DNA of 64,000 bases, taken from assembly GCA_963920705.1 (NCBI GenBank), contig OY987238.1, positions 14,068,183 to 14,132,182 on the forward strand, given 5' to 3'. Within the stretch, counting starts at the first letter, position 1. The number at the start of each line of letters is the position of its first letter. The DNA comes from Odiellus spinosus (Eukaryota > Arthropoda > Arachnida > Opiliones > Phalangiidae). Positions 22,701 to 34,051 of the stretch are shown here, piece after piece. A model generated the notes under the pieces. That model saw only the letters and a program-made list of their open reading frames with translations. It was not told the origin of the DNA and ran no database searches. Both the position numbers and the translations under genes were made by a program.

Positions 22701-25448
22701 TACACCCCCTGTAAAAAATACACCCCCTGTAAAAAATACACCCCCTGTAAAAAATACACCCCCTGAAAAAAATACACCCCCTGTAAAAAATACACCCCAT
22801 GTAAAAAAATACACCCCCTGTAAAATTGAGATTGGGAAAATTGAGATTGGGAAAATTGAGATTGGGAAAATTGAGATTGGGAAAATTGAGATTGGGAAAA
22901 TTGAGATTGGGAAAATTGAGATTGGGAAAATTGAGATTGGAAAAATACACCCCCTGTAAAAAATACACCCTCTGTAAAAAATACACCCCCTGTAAAAAAT
23001 ACACCCCCTGTAAAAAATACACCCCCTGTAAAAATACACCCCCTGTAAAATTGAGATTGGGAAAATTGAGATTGGGAAAATTGAGATTGGGAAAATTGAG
23101 ATTGGGAAAATTGTGATTGGGAAAATTGAGATTGGGAAAATTGAGATTGGGAAAATTGAGATTGGGAAAATACACCCCCTGTAAAAAATACACCCCCTGT
23201 AAAAAATACACCCCCTGTAAAAAATACACCCCCTGTAAAAAATACACCCCCTGAAAAAAATACACCCCCTGTAAAAAATACACCCCCTGTAAAAAATAAA
23301 CCCCCTGTAAAAAATACACCCCCTGTAAAAATACACCCCCTGTAAAATTGAGATTGGGAAAATTGAGATTGGGAAAATACACCCCCTGTAAAAATACTCC
23401 CCCTGTAAAAATACACCCCCTGTAAGAATACACCCCCAGTAAAAATACACCCCCTGTAAAAATACACCCCCTGTAAAAATACACCCCCTGTAAAAAATAC
23501 ACCCCCTGTAAAAATACACCCCTTGTAAAAATACACCCCCTGTAAAAATACACCCCCTGTAAAAATACACCCCCTGTAAAAATACACCCCCTGTAAAAAT
23601 ACACCCCCTGTAAAAAATACACCCCCTGTAAAAAATACACCCCCTGTAAAAAATACACCCCCTGTAAAAAATACACCCCCTGTAAAAAATACACCCCCTG
23701 TAAAAAATACACCCCCTGTAAAAAATACCCCCTCTGTAAAAATACACCCCCTGTAAAATTGAGATTGGGAAAATTGAGATTGGGAAAATTGAGATTGGGA
23801 AAATTGAGATTGGGAAAATTGAGATTGGGAAAATACACCCCCTGTAAAAATACTCCCCCTGTAAAAATACACCCCCTGTAAAAATACACCCCCTGTAAAA
23901 AATACACCCCCTGTAAAAAATACACCCCCTGTAAAAAATACACCTCCTGTAAAAAATACACCCCCTGTAAAAAATACACCCCTTGTAAAAATACACCCCC
24001 TGTAAAAATACACCCCCTGTAAAAAATACACCCCCTGTAAAAAATACACCCCCTGTAAAAAATACACCCCCTGTAAAAAATACACCCTCTGTAAAAAATA
24101 CACCCCCTGTAAAAATACACCCCCTGTAAAAAATACACCCCCTGTAAAAAATACACTCCCTGTAAAAAATACACCCCCTGTAAAAAGTACACCCCCTGTA
24201 AAAAATACACCCCCTGTAAAAAATACACCCCCTGTAAAAAATACACCCCCTGTAAAAATACACCCCCTGTAAAAATACACCCCCTGTAAAAAATACACCC
24301 CCTGTAAAAAATACACCCCCTGTAAAAAATACACCCCCTGTAAAAAATACACCCCCTGTAAAAAATACACCCCCTGTAAAAAATACACCCCCTGTAAAAA
24401 ATACACCCCCTGTAAAAATACGCCCCCTGTAAAAATACACCCCCTGTAAAAAATACACCCCCTGTAAAAAATACACCCCCTGTAAAAAATACACCCCCTG
24501 TAAAAAATACACCCCCTGTAAAAATACACCCCCTGTAAAATTGAGATTGGGAAAATTGAGATTGGGAAAATTGAGATTGGGAAAATTGAGATTGGGAAAA
24601 TTGAGATTGGGAAAATACACCCCCTGTAAAAAATACACCCCCTGTAAAAAATACACCCCCTGTAAAAAATACACCCCCTGTAAAAAATACACCCCCTGTA
24701 AAAAATACACCCCCTGTAAAAAATACACCCCCTGTAAAAAATACACCCCCTGTAAAAAATACACCCCCTGTAAAAAATACACCCCTGTAAAAAGTACACC
24801 CCCTGTAAAAAATACACCCCCTGTAAAAAATACACCCCCTGTAAAAAATACACCCCCTGTAAAAAATACACCCCCTGTAAAAATACACCCCCTGTAAAAA
24901 TACACCCCCTGTAAAAAATACACCCCCTGTAAAAAATACACCCCCTGTAAAAAATACACCCCCTGTAAAAAATACACCCCCTGTAAAAAATACACCCCCT
25001 GTAAAAAATACACCCCCTGTAAAAAATACACCCCCTGTAAAAAATACACCCCCTGTAAAAAATACACCCCCTGTAAAAAATACACCCCCTGTAAAAAATA
25101 CACCCCCTGTAAAAAATACACCCCCTGTAAAAAATACACCCCCTGTAAAAAATACACCCCCTGTAAAAAAATACACCCCCTGTAAAAAAATACACCCCCT
25201 GTAAAAAATACACCCCCTGTAAAAAATACACCCCCTGTAAAATTGAGATTGGGAAAATTGAGATTGGGAAAATTGAGATTGGGAAAATTGAGATTGGGAA
25301 AATACACCCCCTGTAAAAATACTCCCCCTGTAAAAATACACCCCCTGTAAAAAATACACCCCCTGTAAAATTGAGATTGGGAAAATTGAGATTGGGAAAA
25401 TAATAAATACAGCCCCTGTAAAAAAATAATAAATACACCCCCTGTAAA
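19735..25448 (-). repeat. Right arm of minisatellite complex: 18-bp unit, - orientation
   Basis: Read on the minus strand this is the left-arm unit GGGGGTGTATTTTTTACA with 17-bp forms, mixed with runs of 2 to 8 copies of the 15-bp CCCAATCTCAATTTT unit. The proportion of 17-bp units is high near 19735-20420. The arm lacks the long homogeneous run of the left arm and its blocks are ordered differently, so it is not a simple mirror copy. Confidence 0.97.
21399..24000 (-). repeat. 1293-bp tandem duplication inside the right arm
   Basis: Rare variants recur with a constant 1293-bp shift: CCTGAAAAAAAT at 21470 and 22763, and AAGAATACACCCCCAG at 22131 and 23424. The CACCTCCTG variant is shifted by 1308 bp, explained by one extra 15-bp unit in the second copy (five instead of four). 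The start of the block appears a third time just after 24000. Boundaries are accurate to roughly 20 bp. Confidence 0.85.
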
Positions 25449-27187
25449 AAACACGCCTTGAAAATAAAAACACGCCTTGAAAATAAAAACACGCCTTGAA
25501 AATAAAAACACGCCTTGAAAATAAAAACACGCCTTGAAAATAAAAACACGCCTTGAAAATAAAAACACGCCTTGAAAATAAAAACACGCCTTGAAAATAA
25601 AAACACGCCTTGAAAATAAAAACACGCCTTGAAAATAAATACACGCCTTGAAAATAAAAACACGCCTTGAAAATAAAAACACGCCTTGAAAATAAAAACA
25701 CGCCTTGAAAATAAAAACACGCCTTGAAATTAAAAACACGCCTTGAAAATAAAAACACGCCTTGAAATTAAAAACACGCCTTGAAATTAAAAACACGCCT
25801 TGAAATTAAAAACACGCCTTGAAATTAAAAACACGCCTTGAAATTAAAAACACGCCTTGAAATTAAAAACACGCCTTGAAATTAAAAACACGCCTTGAAA
25901 TTAAAAACACGCCTTGAAAATAAAAACACGCCTTGAAAATAAAAACACGCCTTGAAAATAAAAACACGCCTTGAAAATAAAAACACGCCTTGAAAATAAA
26001 AACACGCCTTGAAAATAAAAACACGCCTTGAAAATAAAAACACGCCTTGAAAATAAAAACACGCCTTGAAAATAAAAACACGCCTTGAAAATAAAAACAC
26101 GCCTTGAAAATAAAAACACGCCTTGAAAATAAAAACACGCCTTGAAAATAAAAACACGCCTTGAAAATAAAAACACGCCTTGAAAATAAAAACACGCCTT
26201 GAAAATAAAAACACGCCTTGAAAATAAAAACACGCCTTGAAAATAAATACACGCCTTGAAAATAAAAACACGCCTTGAAAATAAAAACACGCCTTGAAAA
26301 TAAAAACACGCCTTGAAAATAAAAACACGCCTTGAAATTAAAAACACGCCTTGAAAATAAAAACACGCCTTGAAATTAAAAACACGCCTTGAAATTAAAA
26401 ACACGCCTTGAAATTAAAAACACGCCTTGAAATTAAAAACACGCCTTGAAATTAAAAACACGCCTTGAAATTAAAAACACGCCTTGAAATTAAAAACACG
26501 CCTTGAAATTAAAAACACGCCTTGAAATTAAAAACACGCCTTGAAATTAAAAACACGCCTTGAAAATAAAAACACGCCTTGAAAATAAAAACACGCCTTG
26601 AAAATAAAAACACGCCTTGAAAATAAAAACACGCCTTGAAAATAAAAACACGCCTTGAAAATAAAAACACGCCTTGAAAATAAAAACACGCCTTGAAAAT
26701 AAAAACACGCCTTGAAAATAAAAACACGCCTTGAAAATAAAAACACGCCTTGAAAATAAAAACACGCCTTGAAAATAAAAACACGCCTTGAAAATAAAAA
26801 CACGCCTTGAAAATAAAAACACGCCTTGAAAATAAAAACACGCCTTGAAAATAAAAACACGCCTTGAAAATAAAAACACGCCTTGAAAATAAAAACACGC
26901 CTTGAAAATAAAAACACGCCTTGAAAATAAAAACACGCCTTGAAAATAAAAACACGCCTTGAAAATAAAAACACGCCTTGAAAATAAAAACACGCCTTGA
27001 AAATAAAAACACGCCTTGAAAATAAAAACACGCCTTGAAAATAAAAACACGCCTTGAAATTAAAAACACGCCTTGAAATTAAAAACACGCCTTGAAATTA
27101 AAAACACGCCTTGAAATTAAAAACACGCCTTGAAATTAAAAACACGCCTTGAAAATAAAACACGCCTTGAAAATAAAACACGCCTTG
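25449..27187 (-). repeat. 19-bp tandem array, about 91 units
   Basis: On the plus strand the unit is AAAACACGCCTTGAAAATA (19 bp), with a second form GAAATTA. The two forms are grouped in zones. A rare variant AATAAATACACG occurs near 25635 and 26245 and the pattern repeats at 608 bp (32 units), so a higher-order copy exists. The array directly abuts the right arm of the 18-bp complex. On the minus strand it reads TTTTCAAGGCGTGTTTTTA, which aligns with the 18-bp unit. Confidence 0.97.
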
Positions 27188-27257
27188 TCTTTCTTTAACG
27201 AAAACGATACTTTAATTTTAATTTGAAATTTTAAAATAGTAAAACTGCCCATGGATC

Positions 27258-27291
<34 letters not shown>

Positions 27292-27512
27292 TATTTAGTA
27301 AGATTTTTTTTTTTTTTAATTTCAGTAAATTACTTAAATTTATTAACGAAATTCATATTTACATACATTTCAACTTATAGTTGAAAATTGAGATATCAAC
27401 TCGTGTCACGTAAAAACTCAAACCCACGGTTATCGTTAAATAATAAATTAATTAATGAAATAATTATATTTGGCGCTTTTTTTTTTTTCCTCAATTGTTC
27501 TTTCATACTCGT
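27188..27512. other. Protease 3' flank with poly-T tracts
   Basis: AT-rich sequence with T-runs at about 27265-27290 and 27305-27317. The complement of AATAAA at 27339-27344 is a possible poly(A) signal for the protease gene on the minus strand. No exon was found. Confidence 0.45.
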
Positions 27513-29932
27513 TTAACAGTCGGTTAATTTGTCCATAATTTCATTTATCCATGGCACGTATGGCTGAACTCTCGTGTATAAACCGGGCAGCGATTCTCTA
27601 GCGCACCCAATTCCAGCTGATACCACTCCTATTTGTACGAATTTATCTTTAACATCTTTCAGCATTAAAGGTCCACCAGAATCACCCTGAATAGAAGAAT
27701 TTTAAAAAATTGAATTTGTAGATTTAACCTTTAAAAAATTCGCTTTCATTCGCGGCGGAACGGGGGGGACGGACAGGAGGACATATTTTCCTCTCTGTTA
27801 AATAGGGGTGGTAACAAGCAATACACGTGTCCCCCCAAAATTGTTCAATCAATTACTTTCTGAATATAATTGAATTCAATAAATTGCGAGAAAAATCAAT
27901 ATATGTTTTCTTAACTTGTTTGGACTTAAAAAATATAATAAAATAACCAAAAATATAAAAGAGTCTGGTTTTAAATAAGTTATACGATTTATTTCTACGC
28001 AAATACCTCTCCCCTCTCTCTCCCGAAAGCGCCCCAAATAATGGCTAAATGGACTTTATTTCGGAAACCGTGGACTGAGAAAAATCGAAATCATTTCACT
28101 ATCTTATAAACTTGAAGGATGATTAACTCGCAAAATTAGTTTTTAAACTAAAAGGTATCTACCTGACAAGAATCCTTTTTTCCCTCCTTGAATCCGGCGC
28201 ACATTTGGGATCCTTGAAAAACGACACTTTTACCAGCCGATTTGTACCATCCTTGACATTCGCTAGTTTCAATCACGGGAACCGTGACCTTTTGCAGAAT
28301 ATCAGCTCGATTTCCACCTGTAAATGGAAGATTTAGAATGGAATAACTTGGAATTGTACGAAGTTAATACGCCTATTTTCTGGACATACCATCTTTCAAT
28401 TCTCCAGTCCATCCCCAACCAGCTACGATAGCTTCCTTTCCTCGATAATTGGTAGCATTTCCTCGACTTATTTCAGGCAGACATATCCTTTGAATGAAGT
28501 CCGTGTACTTGACGGGCGTTGCTAATTTTAGTAACGCGATATCATTATAGTATTTAAGTGGCCTGGAATAATTTGGATGTAATATGATTTTCTCGATGGC
28601 TACGTCTAATGGAGAATGATTGGCTTCCTTCCCTGATAAAGAAAATTCTCCGAGTCTGGCTTGGAAAAATGACGAGGGATATCTAACAAGAAAGAACAAA
28701 ATAATAAAATTTAGACCATTAAAAAAAAAGCTGTTCTAATTTAATAAATTAGGACCCCATCTTTAAGATCTTTCACAATTTTTTTGAGTGAAAATAAAGC
28801 TAGTTTTGAGAATTTTGACATTTGATTAAGTAGATCCCCACAAGGAAAAATCTAAAATCTAATATTAAAAAACAACACTTTAAATAAATTATTTCTATAT
28901 TCCCAATGGGTGGAGGACCATACGTTGGGTACGTGAAAGAAATGTATTTTTAAGTGTCTTATAGATACATATACTTGGGGAAAACTTGTAGGTCCTTCAC
29001 CAGATCTCTAAAGGATGACCCAAGCTAGGAAATCAACCCTAAATGAACTTGCCTTTGAACGCAATGACCAGCAGTAAGAGCCCATTGTGTGTCGATTAAC
29101 GAGGCTCCGCAATAATGAGTCCCTTGTAAAGTTAAAGATACCTAGAAAATTTAATTATTTTTGATCAAATTCATTTTTAAAGACATTTTTTGTCATTTAT
29201 ACTAACCATCCAGGGAAATTCTCCATCGTACGCGTCATCACCTCCCACGATACGTCCAGATCTAATCAGTTGTCGACCACAGCTAGGAGAAATCGCTATA
29301 AAAATTGAAAGAACAAAATTAAGACGAAATCACGACAAAAATTATGATTAACGAATAAAACTGTCGAAAAAACCACGAAAAGCAACGATTAAACAACAAA
29401 ATCATCGACGAAACCATTGATTATTTCATGGCCCGCCACAATTAGCTAACTTCATTAAGAATTGTTTTGACACCGAACTCGCTTGGGGAAAAAAAAAGGT
29501 CTAGGGACTCCAAAAAGAAATGTTTTAATTATTTGACTGCCAACAGAAAAAAAAAAAAAAAAAAAAACATATATAAATAGATATTAACTATTTTTTTATA
29601 CCTATATAGGCTTTCAAATAGAATTTGAGTGATATTTTCGGGTTGATCGTTAAAAAAACGATTCATAATATATATACATACGTCATAGAACAAAATTACA
29701 GTGACAGTAAAAATACATATTTTAAAATCACCCATTTTCGAATCATTACAGACTTTGGTAATGCTAAATACGTACCGAAATACGTAATCAAAGCTACAAC
29801 TATTAATTAAATATATAATAATATAATAATTATATTAAATATTGGATAATAAGGCTTACCATAGGCATCAGCCTTGAATTGAACATCCAGGGCGTAAATT
29901 ACAACGGCAATTACAATACTTAACAATGACAT
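27513..29932 (-). CDS. Secreted trypsin-like serine protease (S1A)
   Basis: Six exons: 29932-29860, 29295-29207, 29141-29053, 28682-28390, 28317-28163, 27686-27513. Together they give 290 residues. The start [15 protein letters not shown] is a signal peptide. A short propeptide with one cysteine (C30) ends at R39, followed by IVGG at 40-43, the usual activation cleavage. The catalytic triad is complete: H80 in TAGHC (normally TAAHC), D131 in NDIALL and S236 in GDSGGP. D230, six residues before the serine, predicts cleavage after Arg or Lys. The product is a zymogen, perhaps digestive or immune, acting outside the cell. All junctions fit in phase. Exon 3 ends CAAAG followed by GCAAGT, so intron 3 appears to be GC-AG. 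A large 26-bp array lies about 570 bp upstream. Confidence 0.93.
29603..29745 (-). repeat. Dispersed repeat copy in protease intron 1
   Basis: The stretch around TTTCGGGTTGATCGTTAAAA and CATAGAACAAAATTACAG is found in reverse complement at 44395-44525 with only scattered differences. More distant traces (GATCGTTAA with similar flanks) occur near 56510 and 57340. The type of element is unknown. Confidence 0.65.
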
Positions 29933-30024
29933 TGTTTGAATCGTTGAATGGCAAATTATTAATACTTCGGATACAGCAAAATCAGAATTGTGTTTCGTTA
30001 GGTTTAGCTACGAATCAATTTATA

Positions 30025-30063
<39 letters not shown>

Positions 30064-30502
30064 AAGAAATTTCAGACACATTTCACAACACACGCGAGAT
30101 GTGTACTCTGATAAGGATTTGGGTCCGAAATTTTAATTTTTTCTCATAGGGTGTATCTTTAAACCACGCGTGTTTCAACGCGTGTACCTACAGTGGAGAG
30201 TGAAAGTGGTTGGTTTGGGGGTGGTCTAGAAATAACGGGATGCGACCGACCTACTGACCTCGTTTACTAGCAAAAAAAAAAAGGAAATGTGGAAAGTGAG
30301 AGTCAAAGTTAAAATTGATTGACTGATCAGTATTCGCGGTCCGTTCAAGTCCTCAAAAAGGGAAAATAAAATGTCCAATAAAAAAAACCCAGCTTTAACT
30401 ACCCTTTATCTAGCTTATTTAAAAAATATTTTATAGGCTGACTCAATGTCTTAATCGATATTGAGAAAACAAATTGAACAATAATGACAATACATATATC
30501 TT
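29933..30502 (-). promoter_or_regulatory. Upstream region of the protease gene
   Basis: This lies between the protease ATG and the 26-bp array. It includes a 30-base T-run (30030-30060), a TATA-like site at 30019-30024 and a GTGTTTCAACGCGTGT segment near 30170. No coding exon is seen. Confidence 0.45.
30019..30024 (-). promoter_or_regulatory. Candidate TATA box of the protease gene
   Basis: On the minus strand the sequence reads AATATAAATT, containing TATAAA, about 90 bp before the ATG. The spacing suits a short 5' UTR. In AT-rich DNA this may be chance. Confidence 0.35.
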
Positions 30503-32136
30503 TATGGTCAAGACAAGACAGATCTCTTTATGGTCAAGACAAGACAGATCTCTTTATGGTCAAGACAAGACAGATCTCTTTATGGTCAAGACAAGACAGA
30601 TCTCTTTATGGTCAAGACAAGACAGATCTCTTTATGGTCAAGACAAGACAGATCTCTTTATGGTCAAGACAAGACAGATCTCTTTAAGGTCAAGACAAGA
30701 CAGATCTCTTTAAGGTCAAGACAAGACAGATCTCTTTAAGGTCAAGACAAGACAGATCTCTTTAAGGTCAAGACAAGACAGATCTCTTTAAGGTCAAGAC
30801 AAGACAGATCTCTTTAAGGTCAAGACAAGACAGATCTCTTTAAGGTCAAGACAAGACAGATCTCTTTAAGGTCAAGACAAGACAGATCTCTTTAAGGTCA
30901 AGACAAGACAGATCTCTTTAAGGTCAAGACAAGACAGATCTCTTTAAGGTCAAGACAAGACAGATCTCTTTAAGGTCAAGACAAGACAGATCTCTTTAAG
31001 GTCAAGACAAGACAGATCTCTTTAAGGTCAAGACAAGACAGATCTCTTTAAGGTCAAGACAAGACAGATCTCTTTAAGGTCAAGACAAGACAGATCTCTT
31101 TAAGGTCAAGACAAGACAGATCTCTTTAAGGTCAAGACAAGACATGTCTCTTTAAGGTCAAGACAAGACATGTCTCTTTAAGGTCAAGACAAGACATGTC
31201 TCTTTAAGGTCAAGACAAGACATGTCTCTTTAAGGTCAAGACAAGACATGTCTCTTTAAGGTCAAGACAAGACATGTCTCTTTAAGGTCAAGACAAGACA
31301 TGTCTCTTTAAGGTCAAGACAAGACATATCTCTTTAAGGTCAAGACAAGACATATCTCTTTAAGGTCAAGACAAGACATATCTCTTTAAGGTCAAGACAA
31401 GACATATCTCTTTAAGGTCAAGACAAGACATATCTCTTTAAGGTCAAGACAAGACATATCTCTTTAAGGTCAAGACAAGACATATCTCTTTAAGGTCAAG
31501 ACAAGACATATCTCTTTAAGGTCAAGACAAGACATATCTCTTTAAGGTCAAGACAAGACATATCTCTTTAAGGTCAAGACAAGACATATCTCTTTAAGGT
31601 CAAGACAAGACATATCTCTTTAAGGTCAAGACAAGACATATCTCTTTAAGGTCAAGACAAGACATATCTCTTTAAGGTCAAGACAAGACATATCTCTTTA
31701 AGGTCAAGACAAGACATATCTCTTTAAGGTCAAGACAAGACATATCTCTTTAAGGCAACACCAAGACAGACATATCTCTTTAAGGCAACACCAAGACAGA
31801 CATATCTCTTTAAGGCAACACCAAGACCGACATATCTCTTTAAGGCAACACCAAGACAGACATATCTCTTTAAGGCAACACCAAGACCGACATGTCTCTT
31901 TAAGGCAACACCAAACCGACATGTCTCTTTAAGGCAACACCAAGACCGACATGTCTCTTTAAGGCAACACCAAACCGACATGTCTCTTTAAGGCAACACC
32001 AAGACCGACATGTCTCTTTAAGGCAACACCAAGACCGACATGTCTCTTTAAGGCAACACCAAGACCGACATGTCTCTTTAAGGCAACACCAAGACCGACA
32101 TGTCTCTTTAAGGCAACACCAAGACATATCTCTTTA
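30503..32136 (+). repeat. Zoned 26-bp to 30-bp tandem array, about 60 units
   Basis: About 48 units of 26 bp (AAGGTCAAGACAAGACA then GATCTCTTT) are followed by about 12 units of 28-30 bp (AAGGCAACACCAAGACC then GACATGTCTCTTT). Variants are sorted into zones along the array: TATGG with CAGATCT first, TAAGG with CAGATCT, CATGTCT from about 31141, CATATCT from about 31326, and the 30-bp form from about 31755. Each zone is nearly uniform inside, the usual result of unequal crossing-over. It lies upstream of the protease gene. Confidence 0.97.
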
Positions 32137-33713
32137 AAGAAAGGACCTGACCTAGAGAAAAAGCCTATGTAATAAAAATATTCCTCGCTTAGCACGTGTT
32201 GCAGACTTAAATCGATTCGTAAAATTGTTGTAAATAAAACAATCACGATGTTTGTTAATTTTTACTCGAATTAAGCTGGCGTCGAGTCATCAGAGAGCAA
32301 TTAATTTTAAAGAACAACCAAGTCATGGCGTAATTTACGAGCTTTCAGTACGCGCCTGAAATTTTAAGTTACGGTACCAATCTGTCAATTATTCGTTTCA
32401 ATACTAACGAAAAGAATTGACCCACATTGACATTGTTTTTATAATAATATACGATAAATGAAAGCCCATTTTCGATATTAGATTTAACCATGTAAAAATC
32501 TTTTCCCCGTTTAAAATTAGAGGCTCACCTTCAGCCGCGAAACTTTCCAAGAAATGTTGAACCAAGAGCAAGATATTTAAGTTGATAATATAAAACCGGA
32601 AATAGAGCATCTTGTTTTCGTAAAAACTCGAGTAATATTACTAAGGAATTATTTGCCGAAGTAATTAATATCTCAGTGCGTAAAATATCCTGATTCTTAA
32701 ACTTAATCTTTGTTAAACCGGGAATTAACTTAAAGCCGCATTGATTTCGAGTCAACTGCCAAATGAAGAATTCTGATTTTAAACTAATTAATTTTTAAAG
32801 ATTAATTTTTAATTGCAATTGATAAGCAATTTTTAAAGAGAGATAAGATCCCCGATTAGTTGGAGATAATCGTCTTTGTTTTTAATCTAATAGCCTTAAT
32901 TAAATCATAATCCTATTTTTTTTTTATTAATAAGTGTAGCAGAGTAGGTATAAAATTGAGTAGCTATTAAAATGGCTCTCTGACGTCACGAACCTGGTGC
33001 GCAGAACCAGTTAAAATATCAAATTATTACACCCTACAAAATCTAAGGAATTTTTTATGTTTTCGTTTCTATAGCTACGATTATCATGTGATGACAATTT
33101 GAACTTAGCCTATTTAAGGTCCAGGCAGGTTTAAAACCTTAAACTTTGACCTCATTTAGCAATTTGTTCACTTATAATTATAAATTTGGTAATTTTACCA
33201 GAGTAAAATATAGATTACCAATAATTATGGCCACCAAAAATAGCAAATATAAGAATGATAATTTTCGAAAAGAAAATTTCGTGCAAATAAATCCATTTTT
33301 CGTAATTTTATATTCATTTGCATTGTCGTTTCCTTTCAAATAAATTCAATTATCCGTTTAAACAAAGCCCTACGCATTCCTAGCGCCCAATAAACCTTGG
33401 CACCTTTCCACCCTCTATTTCAAATTTAGTGTCAAGAACAGTTGTTATACAATTTGTACTTCCTATCGATAAATTCTGGCTAAAATTCAGATTCAAATAT
33501 TTTTCCGACGAAAACCCTTGAACGGGATTATTATCTATGTAGTACAAATACATATAATGCTATAAAACAATCGCTTTCCTGTGTTTCGTAATCGAACGAA
33601 CTGAAACTTCAAAATGCTAGCACTTTTCACCATTCCTTTACAGGAAGATTCAAATCTTTAGAAGTGTAACACATTTAGAATATTAAATTCCAGTAGTTTT
33701 GTATAAGAAGAGC
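32137..33713. other. Intergenic, nothing recognised
   Basis: AT-rich DNA between the 26-bp array and the first MITE copy. Short open frames are present on both strands but have no splice signals or similarity that I recognise. Confidence 0.4.
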
Positions 33714-34051
33714 CAGAAGTCGACGAAACCCTCCTTTGAAGTCTACTACTCTAATGTACCATATAGCGCTCCTCTCTGTATGGGTAAAATTCACAATTTT
33801 ACGAGATCGTAGGGGTCCTACTTCATACTCCCCTGTCTAAGGAAAATTGGAAATTCTCTCTCTCCACAAACGACGACGTTTTTTTGACGAACTCCGAGGC
33901 TGCTAGAGATATTCGCTCGACGAACTCCCGCTCCGAAAATATCTACCGTTAGGAGGCGTACGAATCGCGCTTTTTGAAACTAACCCATACAGAGAGGGGT
34001 AGACAAGACCGGGGAGTAATAGACTTCAAAGGAGGGTTTCATCGGCTTCTG
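33714..34051. mobile_element. MITE family A, copy 1
   Basis: This 338-bp element is bounded by inverted ends CAGAAGTCGACGAAACCCTC and their complement ending GGCTTCTG. It is flanked by a 7-bp duplication GAAGAGC (33707-33713 and 34052-34058). A second, internal inverted pair (CCTCTCTGTATGGGT and ACCCATACAGAGAGG) lies near the ends. It has no coding capacity. Confidence 0.92.

Noticed and set aside
10160-25448. CRISPR-like arrays
   Set aside because: Repeats are contiguous, without unique spacers, and lie in an intron-containing animal genome.
19728-25796. Very long open frames on the - strand over the right arm and 19-bp array
   Set aside because: Same cause as above. The frame jumps between unit types without any unique coding segment.
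8787-27187. Telomeric or centromeric satellite
   Set aside because: The units do not match TTAGG or TTAGGG telomere repeats, and genes lie on both sides at close range. A centromeric role cannot be judged from the sequence.
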